A DNA stretch of 5,801 nt from Pseudomonadota bacterium (lineage in GTDB: Bacteria > Pseudomonadota > Gammaproteobacteria > Steroidobacterales > Steroidobacteraceae). The position numbers were made by a program, and so were the translations under genes. This document shows, one piece after another, positions 1 to 5,801 of the stretch. The notes under the pieces are model-generated. The model saw only the letters and a list, made by a program, of their open reading frames with translations, made no database searches and was not told the DNA's origin. The stretch lies in assembly GCA_021780395.1 (NCBI GenBank), contig JAJXYU010000110.1, forward strand, positions 1 through 5,801, given 5' to 3'. Each line of letters begins with the position of its first letter. Within the stretch, counting starts at the first letter, position 1.

Positions 1-810
1 GTCGAGTTCGGGCTCGCGCGACGCGGCGTCGCGCGAGCCGAGCGGCGCAAGAAGGCCGACGCGATGCTCGAGCGGGTCGGCCTCGCCGGCGCGACCGCCA
101 AAAGGGTCGACGAACTCTCCGGCGGCCAGCGACAGCGCGTCGCGATCGCGCGCAGCCTCGTGCTGGAGCCGACCCTGCTGCTGCTCGACGAACCACTCGG
201 TGCGCTCGACCTGAAGCTGCGCGAACACATGAAGATCGAGCTGAAGCAGCTGCAGGCCGAGTTCGGGACGACGTTCGTCTACATCACCCACGACCAGTCC
301 GAGGCGCTGGTGCTCTCCGACCACGTCGGCGTGATGAACCACGGACGCTTCGAGCAGATCGGGACGCCGCAGGACCTCTATTATCGGCCGCGGACGCCGT
401 TCGTCGCGGGCTTCGTCGGCGACAGCAACCGGCTGACCGGCCGCGCGATCGGCGTGGACGGCGACCGCGTGCGCGTCGACACCGGCGACGGCTGGCTCGT
501 CGAGGCGCGCCGCGAAGGCGAGGTCGCGAACGGCGATGCGGTCGAGGTGTTCGTGCGTCCCGAGGCCGCTACCTTAAGCCGGCCGCGCGAGTCCGAGCCC
601 GCCGGCCACGCGGGCACCGTCGAGAGCCTGCTGTTCGACGGCGCGAAGTCCGCGGTGCTGCTGCGCGAACGACGCTCGCGACGCGAAGTCCGGGTCGCGC
701 TGCCACAGACCGGGGAGTTCGCCGACCTGCGGACGGGCGAGACCGTCGAATTCCGCTTCGACCCGGCGCGGGCGGTGTGCTTCCGGGCGCGGAGCCATGG
801 CGATGCCTGA
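1..810 (+). CDS. potA: PotA-type ABC transporter ATP-binding protein, 5'-truncated by window edge
   Basis: This is the cytoplasmic ATPase subunit that powers an ABC importer of the spermidine/putrescine type. The frame is open from base 1, and 269 residues are visible. They begin just after where the Q-loop would lie, so about 90-110 N-terminal residues with Walker A and the Q-loop are outside the window. Seen in order (window residue numbers): ABC signature LSGGQRQRV at 39-47, Walker B LLLLDEP at 59-65, D-loop GALD at 67-70, and switch histidine ITHD at 95-98. A C-terminal TOBE-like regulatory domain runs from about 138 (FVGDSN) to the end, with the typical VRPEAATL near 185-192. The TGA stop at 808-810 lies inside the next gene's start region, so the gene is in an operon with the two permeases. 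The family assignment is firm. The substrate is not: polyamine, opine, thiamine, iron or phosphonate relatives share this architecture. The symbol is a family-level label. Confidence 0.93.
   Translation, partial: VEFGLARRGVARAERRKKADAMLERVGLAGATAKRVDELSGGQRQRVAIARSLVLEPTLLLLDEPLGALDLKLREHMKIELKQLQAEFGTTFVYITHDQSEALVLSDHVGVMNHGRFEQIGTPQDLYYRPRTPFVAGFVGDSNRLTGRAIGVDGDRVRVDTGDGWLVEARREGEVANGDAVEVFVRPEAATLSRPRESEPAGHAGTVESLLFDGAKSAVLLRERRSRREVRVALPQTGEFADLRTGETVEFRFDPARAVCFRARSHGDA
791..794 (+). promoter_or_regulatory. Shine-Dalgarno GGAG that decides the potB start
   Basis: GGAG lies 8 nt before the ATG at 803 but only 2 nt before the ATG at 797. The normal spacing therefore favours 803. A weaker GGG at 785-787 is the only alternative signal for 797. 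The site is inside the 3' end of the ATPase gene, consistent with translational coupling. Confidence 0.55.
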
Positions 811-1687
811 CGCAGCGGCCGCCGCGTCCAGCGGGTCCGGATGGCGCAAGGCGCTGCTGATGAGCCCGGCGCTCGCGTGGCTGGGGCTGCTGATCGTGCT
901 GCCGCACGCCGAGCTCGCGGTCCTGTCGTTTCGCGAACAGGTCGGGCTGCGCCACTACGTACCGAGCCTCGCGCAGTACCGTGAATTCTTCCACGAGCCT
1001 GAGTACTGGCACACGTTCGTGCGCACGGCGTGGATGTCGATCCTCGCGACCTTCGCGACGTTGTGTCTCGCGTTCCCGATCGCGTGGGTGATCGCGAAGA
1101 TCGCGCGCGGCCGCGCCGCGGCCTGGTTGTTCCTCGCGTGCATGATCCCGTTCTGGATCAGCGAGACCGTGCGTACGCTCGGCTGGATGATCCTGCTGCG
1201 CGAGACCGGCGTGCTGCCGGCGCTGCTCGTGAAGCTCGGGATCGTCGCCCACCCGGTCGAACTCCTCTATCACGACACGACGATCATGGTCGGACTGGTC
1301 TACAACTCGATGCTGTTCATGATCGTGCCGCTGGTGTCGAGCCTCGAGAGCCTCGACAACGCGCTGATCGAGGCCGCCTACGATCTCGGCGCGAACGGAA
1401 TCACGGTGCTGCGCAAGATCGTGATCCCGCACGCGGCGCCCGGCATCACCGCCGGCTGCATCATCGTCTTCATGCTCACGCTCGGCGACTACATCACCCC
1501 GACCCTGCTCGGCGGCAAGGATTCCGGCTGGTTCACCGAGCAGATCTACACCGAGTTCATCACCCGGTTCGACTGGGGCCAGGGCGCGGCATTCGGCTTC
1601 CTGCTGCTGGTGCTGTCGACGCTGATCGTGATCGCCGGGCTGAAACTGAGCGGGCAGCGCTTCGGCGACGTGATGGGGCGCACGTGA
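803..1687 (+). CDS. potB: PotB-type ABC transporter permease
   Basis: This is an inner-membrane permease subunit, one half of the channel of a PotABC-like importer. It has 294 residues from ATG 803; ATG 797 would add two. About six hydrophobic segments are visible, at roughly residues 18-40, 74-99, 105-133, 161-182, 213-236 and 263-282, after a short Ala/Ser-rich cytoplasmic N-terminus. The cytoplasmic coupling (EAA) loop reads [10 protein letters not shown] and continues to a conserved proline (VIPH), about residues 189-210. This loop docks on the ATPase. Length and layout match the PotB family (about 275-320 aa). It overlaps the ATPase gene by 8 bp and the next permease gene by 4 bp (GTGA), so all three should be co-translated. 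The permease family is clear; the substrate is inferred only from family resemblance. Confidence 0.9.
   Translation: MPDAAAAASSGSGWRKALLMSPALAWLGLLIVLPHAELAVLSFREQVGLRHYVPSLAQYREFFHEPEYWHTFVRTAWMSILATFATLCLAFPIAWVIAKIARGRAAAWLFLACMIPFWISETVRTLGWMILLRETGVLPALLVKLGIVAHPVELLYHDTTIMVGLVYNSMLFMIVPLVSSLESLDNALIEAAYDLGANGITVLRKIVIPHAAPGITAGCIIVFMLTLGDYITPTLLGGKDSGWFTEQIYTEFITRFDWGQGAAFGFLLLVLSTLIVIAGLKLSGQRFGDVMGRT
1675..1678 (+). promoter_or_regulatory. Shine-Dalgarno GGGG for the GTG-started potC
   Basis: GGGG lies 5 nt upstream of the GTG at 1684, inside the last codons of the upstream permease gene. It supports the GTG start. No in-frame ATG exists near this point, and the hydrophobic first membrane segment begins about 12 codons later. 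Confidence 0.5.
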
Positions 1688-2547
1688 TCCCCTCGCTCCC
1701 GCGGCCCGCGTGGCTGCGCGTCGCGACCGCGCTGTACGTCACCGCGTTCCTCGGCTTCCTGTTCCTGCCGCTGATCGTCGTGTCGGTGTTCGCGTTCAAC
1801 GACGCGCCCTATCCGGCGCCGCCGTGGCACGGCTTCACGCTCGACTGGTTCTTCGCGAACGACCCGACCGGCCGGCTCGGGATGTTCCACGACGGCGAGC
1901 TGATGCACAGCATCTGGACGAGCTGCAAGGTCGGCGTCTGGGTCACGCTGCTGTCGGTGCTGGTCGGGCTCGTGAACGCCCTGCTGCTCGAGCGCCACGA
2001 GTTCCGCGGCAAGAAGGCGCTGTCGATCCTGATGCTCGTGCCGCTGGTGATCCCGGGCGTGATCCTCGGGATCTCGATCCTCGCGTTCGCGAGCCAGATC
2101 GCGCAGTTCCTGAACGACCACTTCGACCTGTACGTGCGCTTCCTGCGTCCGGGCCTGCCGCTCGTGGTCCTCGGCCAGTTCTCCTACATCGCGACGATCG
2201 CGACGCTGACCCTGCGCGCGCGCCTCAGCCGCTTCGACCGGACGCTCGAGGACGCGGCGCTGAACCTCGGCGCGTCGCCCGCGGCCACGTTCCGCACGAT
2301 CCTGCTGCCCTACCTGCGCCCGGCGCTGGTCGGCACCGGGATGATGGCGTTCCTGCTGTCGTTCGCCGACTTCAACACGACCCTGATGCTCGTCGGCGGC
2401 AACCCGCCGCTCACGGTGCTGATGTACGGCCGGATGCACGAAGGCGCGACGCCGGTGCTGAACGCGGTCAGCGTGTTCCTGATGGCCGCCTCCGCGCTGC
2501 TCGCGATCGCGCTGATGCGCCGCGGACCACGCCGCGCTAGCGCGTGA
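1684..2547 (+). CDS. potC: PotC-type ABC transporter permease (GTG start)
   Basis: This is the second inner-membrane permease of the importer, 287 residues, pairing with the PotB-like subunit. The same frame is open far upstream, but the upstream part is an Arg/Asp-rich shadow of potB. The real protein begins at GTG 1684, whose last two bases plus the next A form the potB stop TGA (4-bp overlap). Hydrophobic segments lie near residues 13-36, 78-101, 111-136, 157-178, 213-237 and 258-278. The EAA coupling loop is LEDAALNLGASP, with the conserved proline in LLPY (about 188-210). The first periplasmic loop (about 37-77, with FFANDPTGRLGMFHD) and the loop near 137-156 look somewhat longer than in typical PotC, as recalled from memory. 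The stop TGA 2545-2547 lies past the end of the convergent hydrolase gene, giving an 11-bp tail-to-tail overlap. Family assignment is firm; the substrate is unknown. Confidence 0.9.
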   Translation: MIPSLPRPAWLRVATALYVTAFLGFLFLPLIVVSVFAFNDAPYPAPPWHGFTLDWFFANDPTGRLGMFHDGELMHSIWTSCKVGVWVTLLSVLVGLVNALLLERHEFRGKKALSILMLVPLVIPGVILGISILAFASQIAQFLNDHFDLYVRFLRPGLPLVVLGQFSYIATIATLTLRARLSRFDRTLEDAALNLGASPAATFRTILLPYLRPALVGTGMMAFLLSFADFNTTLMLVGGNPPLTVLMYGRMHEGATPVLNAVSVFLMAASALLAIALMRRGPRRASA

Positions 2548-2557
2548 GCGGTACCGC
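2533..2557. repeat. Two adjacent palindromes at the convergent gene overlap
   Basis: A perfect 12-bp palindrome, CGCGCTAGCGCG (2533-2544), is followed after 3 bp by a perfect 10-bp palindrome, GCGGTACCGC (2548-2557). The hydrolase stop TAG (minus strand, 2537-2539) is inside the first, and the potC stop TGA (2545-2547) is exactly the spacer between them. There is no T-tract on either strand, so a classical intrinsic terminator is not supported. In such GC-rich DNA, chance and codon choice are reasonable explanations. Confidence 0.4.
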
Positions 2558-3889
2558 GTCCGCCCGGCGCAACTCGAGCCCGACCGCGAACGAGCGCTGG
2601 AACCCCTTCCAGACGGTCACGCCGCCCGTGCCGGGGCTGAAGGCCGCGTACGGCGCATGGTCGTTCGGCCACACGCCCCGGTCGATGTGCACGACCGGCA
2701 CGTCGAGATACGCGGCGTAGCGCCGCTCCCCGCGGACGTAGCGATCGAGGAATGCGGTGATGAAATGCGCGTTGATCGCGTTGACCCGCTCCGTGCTCCA
2801 CACCGGATCCTGAAACCAGCCGAGGTTCCACAGCGTCCCCCGCATCCCCGACGGCGCCGGGTCGAGGCCGATGTCGTGCCCGCCCTGCTCGAAGGTGAGC
2901 AGGTAGCGCGGCGCGTGGATCGCCTCCTCGAACACCCTCTTGCCGGCCCGCCGGTAGCCGACCGTGTGGTCCCGATTGCCGTTGATCAGTAGCAAGGGGG
3001 CCCGGATCGCGGCGAGGCCGTCGCGGCCCCAGGCGTCGAACGGCGGGCCGCCCGCCGGGGAGATCGCGACGACCGCGCGCAGATGCGCGACGAGCAGCGA
3101 ACGTTGCAACGCGCCGCCGCGACAGTACGGCAGCAGCAGGCCGTCGGGCACGGCTTTCGCGGTGGGCCCGTCGGGATCGAGCACCGCGCCGGCCGCGGTC
3201 AGCACGCCGTAGCCGCCCATCGAATAACCCAGCAACGCGGTGCGCCGCGGATCGACCCAGTGCTTCGCCGCGAGCTCACGCTGCAAGGTCGCGGTGACGA
3301 ACGCGATGTCCAGCGGACGGCGCATCACCGGACCGATGAACTTCGCCTTGTCGGTGATGGGCGGGTCCTCGTGCCGGATCGCGGCGACGACGTAGCCCTT
3401 GGACGCGAGGTTCTCGGTGATCCAGCTCATCGCGAGCGGATCGTTGCTGTAGCCGTGCGAGACGACGACCAGCGGATGGTTCGCGCCGGCGAACGGCGCG
3501 CCGCGCACCGCGATACCGGGCACGGTGAAGTGCGCCGGCGGCGCCGGCGGATCGGACGGGAAGGTTCCCGAGTACACCATCCGCGGCGCACCGGCGACCG
3601 CGACCGCCGGATACCAGACGTCGACGACCAGCCGCCGGTCCCGCTTCGGCGCGCGATGCGCCGCCGGATCGTAGGCGAGCACGTCGACCTGCGCCGGCTG
3701 GACGAGCGTGATCGTCTCGAAGCCGACCGCGTGCGGCCCGAGCGGCGCGAGTTGCGGCGCGTCGGGACCGAATTCGCTCGGCGGGCGATCGGCGCGGGCC
3801 GCCGGGACCACTCCGGCGAGCAGGAACGCGAGTCCGCACAGCACCGCTGCGGGGCGGCGTACCCCCCGCGCGGCGCGCGGCGAGGCCAT
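2537..3889 (-). CDS. Secreted alpha/beta-hydrolase (dienelactone hydrolase / PAF-acetylhydrolase-like)
   Basis: This is a predicted exported serine hydrolase of 450 residues. The N-terminus is a Sec-type signal: basic residues (MASPRAARGVRR), a hydrophobic core near 14-30, and a likely cleavage after ARA at 31-33. The alpha/beta-hydrolase core shows an oxyanion-type VVSHGYSND at 142-150, the nucleophile elbow GYSMGG at 221-226 (Ser223), a candidate acid Asp307 in NGNRDHTVG, and a candidate catalytic His338 in GGHDIG. A stretch of about 45 residues between the nucleophile helix and the next strand (about 230-272) may form a lid. These features fit the COG4188-like / platelet-activating-factor acetylhydrolase-like group, but ester substrate and role cannot be read from sequence. 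The start is ATG 3889, directly abutting the aldolase stop, with AGAGG 9 nt upstream. The 3' end overlaps potC by 11 bp. Expression is likely coupled to the aldolase. Confidence 0.87.
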   Translation of the reverse strand: MASPRAARGVRRPAAVLCGLAFLLAGVVPAARADRPPSEFGPDAPQLAPLGPHAVGFETITLVQPAQVDVLAYDPAAHRAPKRDRRLVVDVWYPAVAVAGAPRMVYSGTFPSDPPAPPAHFTVPGIAVRGAPFAGANHPLVVVSHGYSNDPLAMSWITENLASKGYVVAAIRHEDPPITDKAKFIGPVMRRPLDIAFVTATLQRELAAKHWVDPRRTALLGYSMGGYGVLTAAGAVLDPDGPTAKAVPDGLLLPYCRGGALQRSLLVAHLRAVVAISPAGGPPFDAWGRDGLAAIRAPLLLINGNRDHTVGYRRAGKRVFEEAIHAPRYLLTFEQGGHDIGLDPAPSGMRGTLWNLGWFQDPVWSTERVNAINAHFITAFLDRYVRGERRYAAYLDVPVVHIDRGVWPNDHAPYAAFSPGTGGVTVWKGFQRSFAVGLELRRADAVPLTR

Positions 3890-4927
3890 CTACCGGTACC
3901 TCTTCGCGAACGCCTCGAACGCGATGGGTTTGATCCGCGGCGCCTGGCCCGCGCAGCCGAACGCCTCGAAGCGCGCCTTGCAGATCGCGCGTGCGGCCTT
4001 GCGCGCCTCGCCGAGGTACTTGCGCGGATCGAACTCGCCCGGCTGTTCGGCGAATGCGCGCCGGATCGCGCCGGTCATCGCGAGCCGGATGTCGGTGTCG
4101 ATGTTGATCTTGCGCACGCCGTGCTTGATCCCGCGCTGGATCTCCTCGACCGGGACCCCGTAGGTCTCCTTGAGGTCGCCGCCGTACTTGCGGATGATCG
4201 CGAGCAGTTCCTGCGGCACGCTCGAGGAGCCGTGCATCACGAGGTGTGTCGACGGGATCGCCGCGTGGATCTCCGCGATGCGACCGATCGCGAGGATCTC
4301 GCCGGTCGGCTTGCGCGAGAACTTGTACGCGCCGTGGCTCGTGCCGATCGCGATGGCGAGCGCGTCGACGCCGGTGCGGGCGACGAAATCCTTCGCCTGG
4401 ACCGGATCCGTGAGCAGCATCTCGTGGGTCAACTTTCCTTCGGCGCCGACGCCGTCCTCCTTGCCGGCGGTACCGGTCTCGAGCGAGCCGAGACAGCCGA
4501 GCTCGCCCTCGACGGATACGCCGACCGCGTGCGCGATCTCGACGACCTTGCGGGTGACGTCGACGTTGTAGTCGTAACTCGACGGCGTCTTCGCATCCTC
4601 CCGGAGCGAGCCGTCCATCATCACGCTGCCGAAACCCGAGCGGATCGCCTGGATGCAGACCGCGGGCGACGGCCCGTGATCCTGGTGCAGCACGACCGGG
4701 ATGTCCGGACAGGACTCGACCGCCGCGAGCACCATGTGCCGCAGGTACGCCTCACCGGCGTACTTGCGGGCCCCGGCCGAGGCCTGCAGGATCACCGGCG
4801 CCTGGGTCTCCTCGGCGGCTTCCATGATCGCGTGGATCTGCTCGAGGTTGTTCACGTTGAACGCCGGCAGGCCGTAGTCGTGTTCCGCGGCGTGGTCGAG
4901 CAATTGGCGCAGCGAGACGAATGCCAT
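3890..4927 (-). CDS. fba: Class II fructose-bisphosphate aldolase, Calvin-cycle subtype
   Basis: This cytoplasmic zinc enzyme reversibly cleaves fructose-1,6-bisphosphate to dihydroxyacetone phosphate and glyceraldehyde-3-phosphate, and may also act on sedoheptulose-1,7-bisphosphate. It has 345 residues, full length for the long class II subtype typified by CbbA. Seen: N-terminal [10 protein letters not shown] (18-27), ASAGARKY (49-56), HQDHG at 81-85 with the catalytic Asp83 and zinc ligand His84, GELG with Glu142, GTSHGAYKF with zinc ligand His198, VMHGSSSVP with zinc ligand His232, and the substrate-binding NIDTD at 275-279. The C-terminal part ([20 protein letters not shown]) matches the subtype. 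No key residue is missing. The start at ATG 4927 is fixed by AGGAGG 6 nt upstream. The gene lies 133 bp downstream of glcF with a candidate promoter of its own, and runs straight into the hydrolase gene. The subtype name does not prove autotrophy: many heterotrophic proteobacteria use it as their only aldolase. Confidence 0.96.
   Translation of the reverse strand: MAFVSLRQLLDHAAEHDYGLPAFNVNNLEQIHAIMEAAEETQAPVILQASAGARKYAGEAYLRHMVLAAVESCPDIPVVLHQDHGPSPAVCIQAIRSGFGSVMMDGSLREDAKTPSSYDYNVDVTRKVVEIAHAVGVSVEGELGCLGSLETGTAGKEDGVGAEGKLTHEMLLTDPVQAKDFVARTGVDALAIAIGTSHGAYKFSRKPTGEILAIGRIAEIHAAIPSTHLVMHGSSSVPQELLAIIRKYGGDLKETYGVPVEEIQRGIKHGVRKINIDTDIRLAMTGAIRRAFAEQPGEFDPRKYLGEARKAARAICKARFEAFGCAGQAPRIKPIAFEAFAKRYR
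3899..3903 (-). promoter_or_regulatory. Shine-Dalgarno AGAGG for the hydrolase, inside fba
   Basis: On the minus strand AGAGG sits 9 nt before the ATG at 3889. It is embedded in the last codons of the aldolase (AAG AGG TAC CGG TAG). With zero bases between the aldolase TAG and the hydrolase ATG, ribosomes finishing the aldolase can reinitiate directly. Confidence 0.6.
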
Positions 4928-4933
4928 GGAAAC

Positions 4934-4939
4934 CCTCCT
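4934..4939 (-). promoter_or_regulatory. Consensus Shine-Dalgarno AGGAGG of fba
   Basis: AGGAGG on the minus strand, 6 nt before ATG 4927, is a full match to the anti-SD core. It is the strongest ribosome binding site in the window, in keeping with a highly expressed glycolytic gene. Confidence 0.85.
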
Positions 4940-4974
4940 GAAGTACCTGTGGATCGGTGGCGTGGCGCACCCCG

Positions 4975-5004
4975 ATTATGCACCAAGGCCCGGGAAAACC
5001 TAAC
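4975..5004 (-). promoter_or_regulatory. Candidate sigma70-type promoter for fba
   Basis: Reading the minus strand, CATAAT at 4980-4975 matches five of six bases of the TATAAT -10 consensus. It is one of the few AT-rich spots in a GC-rich window. Transcription would begin near 4968, giving a 5' leader of about 40 nt ending in the AGGAGG site. No good -35 is present: the hexamer 17 nt upstream is TTAGGT (5003-4998), which matches only two positions of TTGACA. Promoter activity is an inference from the -10 and from its location in the only intergenic gap. Confidence 0.45.
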
Positions 5005-5007
5005 AGA

Positions 5008-5025
5008 GTCGGCCCGCGCGCCGAC
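5008..5025 (-). terminator. Possible glcF terminator or attenuator hairpin
   Basis: On the minus strand GTCGGC-GCGCGG-GCCGAC forms a perfect 6-bp GC stem with a 6-nt loop. It is followed by CTGTTAGGTTTT-like sequence in which the T-run (4998-4995) begins about 9 nt after the stem. It lies 36-53 nt after the glcF stop. The T-tract is short and displaced, so efficient intrinsic termination is doubtful. Without it, read-through into fba is likely. Confidence 0.3.
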
Positions 5026-5029
5026 AGTC

Positions 5030-5049
5030 CGTGCGCGCCGGCCCGCACG
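5030..5049 (-). repeat. Inverted repeat just after glcF
   Basis: A 20-bp near-perfect palindrome, with CGTGCG and CGCACG arms around a self-complementary GCCGGC core; only the G/G pair flanking the core is unpaired. It starts 12 nt after the glcF stop and precedes a second hairpin at 5008-5025. It has no T-tract. It could stabilise the glcF mRNA 3' end or bind a dimeric protein, but GC-rich chance is possible. Confidence 0.35.
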
Positions 5050-5060
5050 CCCGGCCGTGG

Positions 5061-5801
5061 TCAATCCACCTCGAGCGCGTCCGCGACGATCTCGATCCAA
5101 TGCCGCACGCGCAGCGTCGTCCCGCTCGCGAGGTGCAGAATGCAGCCGACGTTCGCCGAAGCGATCGTGCCGGCGCCGGTCGCCTCGAGCGCGGACAGCT
5201 TCTGGTCGCGCAACGCCGTCGCGATCGCCGGTTCGAGGATCGAATACGCGCCGGCCGACCCGCAGCACAGGTTCGCGTCGCGCACCGCCGGCCGCAGGTC
5301 GAAACCGAGATCACGCAGCGCCGCCTCGACCACCCCCGCGAGGCGCTGGCCATGCTGCAGCGTGCATGGCGGATGGAACGCGATCGGGCCGGCGCGATCC
5401 GCGCGGACCCGTCCGCGCAGCCGTGGCGCGATCGCGGCGACGAGTTCGCCGAGATCCCGGGTCGCCGCGCCGACGACCGCCGCCTTCGCCGCATGGCGCG
5501 GATCGTCGGCGAGCGCGCGGGGGTAGCCCTTCACCATGAGCGCGCAGGCCGACGCGTTCACGACGATCGCATCGACCTCGCCGGACGCGAGCGGTGGCCA
5601 CCACGCCTCGACGTTCCGGCGCATCGCGTGTAACGCGCCCTTGTGATCCGACAAGTGCTCGCGCAGCGCCCCGCAGCAGCCCGCGCCCGCGGCGACGCGG
5701 GTTTCAATGCCCGCCGCCGCGAGCACGCGCTCGGTCGCGCGGTCGACGTCCGGCAGCAAGCCGGGCTGCACGCATCCGGCGGGCAGCAGCACGCGCCGCG
5801 G
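5061..5801 (-). CDS. glcF: Glycolate oxidase iron-sulfur subunit GlcF, N-terminus cut by window edge
   Basis: This is the iron-sulfur subunit of glycolate dehydrogenase (with GlcD and GlcE), which oxidises glycolate to glyoxylate and passes electrons to the respiratory chain at the inner membrane. The frame is open through base 5801. The 246 visible residues are the C-terminal part of a roughly 400-residue protein, so the N-terminal [4Fe-4S] ferredoxin-like domain lies outside. Both cysteine-rich CCG domains are complete. The first shows GCVQP (Cys10), AGCCG (Cys42-43) and NASAC (Cys86). The second shows HPPCTLQHGQ (Cys146), LCCGSAGAYS (Cys179-180) and NVGC (Cys220), ending with the typical VRHWIEI. 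Around Cys86 the usual GCG is ACA, keeping the cysteine but not the flanking glycines. The GTG at 5792 is internal, not a start, because RRVLLPAGCVQP continues the family pattern upstream. The stop is TGA 5063-5061. glcD and glcE would be expected upstream, to the right. Confidence 0.93.
   Translation of the reverse strand, partial: PRRVLLPAGCVQPGLLPDVDRATERVLAAAGIETRVAAGAGCCGALREHLSDHKGALHAMRRNVEAWWPPLASGEVDAIVVNASACALMVKGYPRALADDPRHAAKAAVVGAATRDLGELVAAIAPRLRGRVRADRAGPIAFHPPCTLQHGQRLAGVVEAALRDLGFDLRPAVRDANLCCGSAGAYSILEPAIATALRDQKLSALEATGAGTIASANVGCILHLASGTTLRVRHWIEIVADALEVD

Larger units (their letters stand above)
4928..5060. other. glcF-fba intergenic region
   Basis: These 133 bp are the only real non-coding gap in the window. 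In the minus-strand direction they hold a 20-bp palindrome, a 6-bp GC hairpin, a weak T-run, a CATAAT -10 candidate and a strong Shine-Dalgarno. Frames that are open across it on either strand are continuations of shadow frames from neighbouring genes and do not look like protein families. I see no riboswitch-like or small-RNA pattern. Confidence 0.6.

Noticed and set aside
569..1432. Long minus-strand frame opposite the ATPase and PotB-like genes
   Set aside because: Low-complexity Arg/Asp/Glu/His composition without any family motif; it is a shadow of the plus-strand coding frames.
1030..1683. Upstream in-frame extension of the PotC-like gene, suggesting a larger fusion protein
   Set aside because: The extension is the out-of-frame reading of potB, rich in Arg and Asp and not hydrophobic. 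The GTG at 1684 with GGGG 5 nt upstream is the proper start.
1546..2439. Long minus-strand frame opposite the PotC-like gene
   Set aside because: Arg/Glu/Gln/His-rich shadow composition; the plus strand encodes a clear permease with an EAA loop.
3895..3900. GGTACC occurring at both the hydrolase start junction and its end (2550-2555), as if marking a mobile cassette
   Set aside because: A 6-bp match is too short to be meaningful. No target duplication, transposase or compositional break accompanies it.
3083..5539. A plus-strand frame open for 818 codons opposite the hydrolase and aldolase genes
   Set aside because: Its product is Arg/Asp/His-rich with no domain pattern, and it runs antisense to two clearly recognised genes. 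Long stop-free antisense frames are expected when codons are strongly GC-biased.
5790..5792. GTG as a possible start of a short GlcF-like protein
   Set aside because: The frame stays open to the window edge and the preceding codons (Pro-Arg-Arg) continue the RRVL-x-x-GCVQP family pattern, so it is an internal valine.
1..5801. Very frequent TCGCG and GATCGC words, reminiscent of dispersed short repeats such as HIP1
   Set aside because: They fall in coding frame as favoured codon pairs (ATC GCG, CTC GCG, GTC GCG) and follow from the GCG-alanine preference. They do not form a spaced or intergenic array.

Overview
The window comes from a high-GC bacterial chromosome, most likely a beta- or gammaproteobacterium. 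The clues are strong GCG/CTC/CTG/ATC codon preference, tightly packed genes, a class II fructose-bisphosphate aldolase of the long 'Calvin cycle subtype' that reads closely like burkholderial CbbA/Fba, and a GlcF-type glycolate oxidase subunit. The lineage is inferred from protein resemblance recalled from memory, not from a search. Everything visible is ordinary core or transport metabolism. I see no phage, IS, toxin-antitoxin, CRISPR or RNA gene, and no convincing new system.

Layout. The plus strand (1-2547) carries the end of an ABC importer operon of the polyamine (PotABC) type: an ATPase cut by the left window edge (1-810), a PotB-like permease (803-1687) and a PotC-like permease (1684-2547, GTG start). 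Both junctions overlap by a few bases. No substrate-binding protein gene is inside the window. The minus strand (5801 down to 2537) carries three genes: glcF (cut by the right edge, 5801-5061), a class II fructose-bisphosphate aldolase (4927-3890) and a secreted alpha/beta-hydrolase (3889-2537). The two gene blocks converge, and their ends overlap by 11 bp around a perfect palindrome.

The only non-coding stretch of any size is the 133 bp between glcF and the aldolase gene (4928-5060). Read on the minus strand it holds two GC-rich hairpins just after the glcF stop, then a candidate sigma70-type -10 element (CATAAT), and an optimal AGGAGG ribosome binding site for the aldolase. This suggests glcF transcription ends or is attenuated there and fba-hydrolase starts a new unit. 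The aldolase stop codon directly abuts the hydrolase ATG (TAGATG), and the hydrolase Shine-Dalgarno lies inside the last aldolase codons, so the two are probably translationally coupled.

Functionally, the plus-strand genes import a small cationic or related solute. GlcF works in glycolate oxidation, and the aldolase in glycolysis/gluconeogenesis and possibly the Calvin cycle. The hydrolase is an exported enzyme of unknown substrate. No metabolic logic linking the hydrolase to the aldolase is visible.
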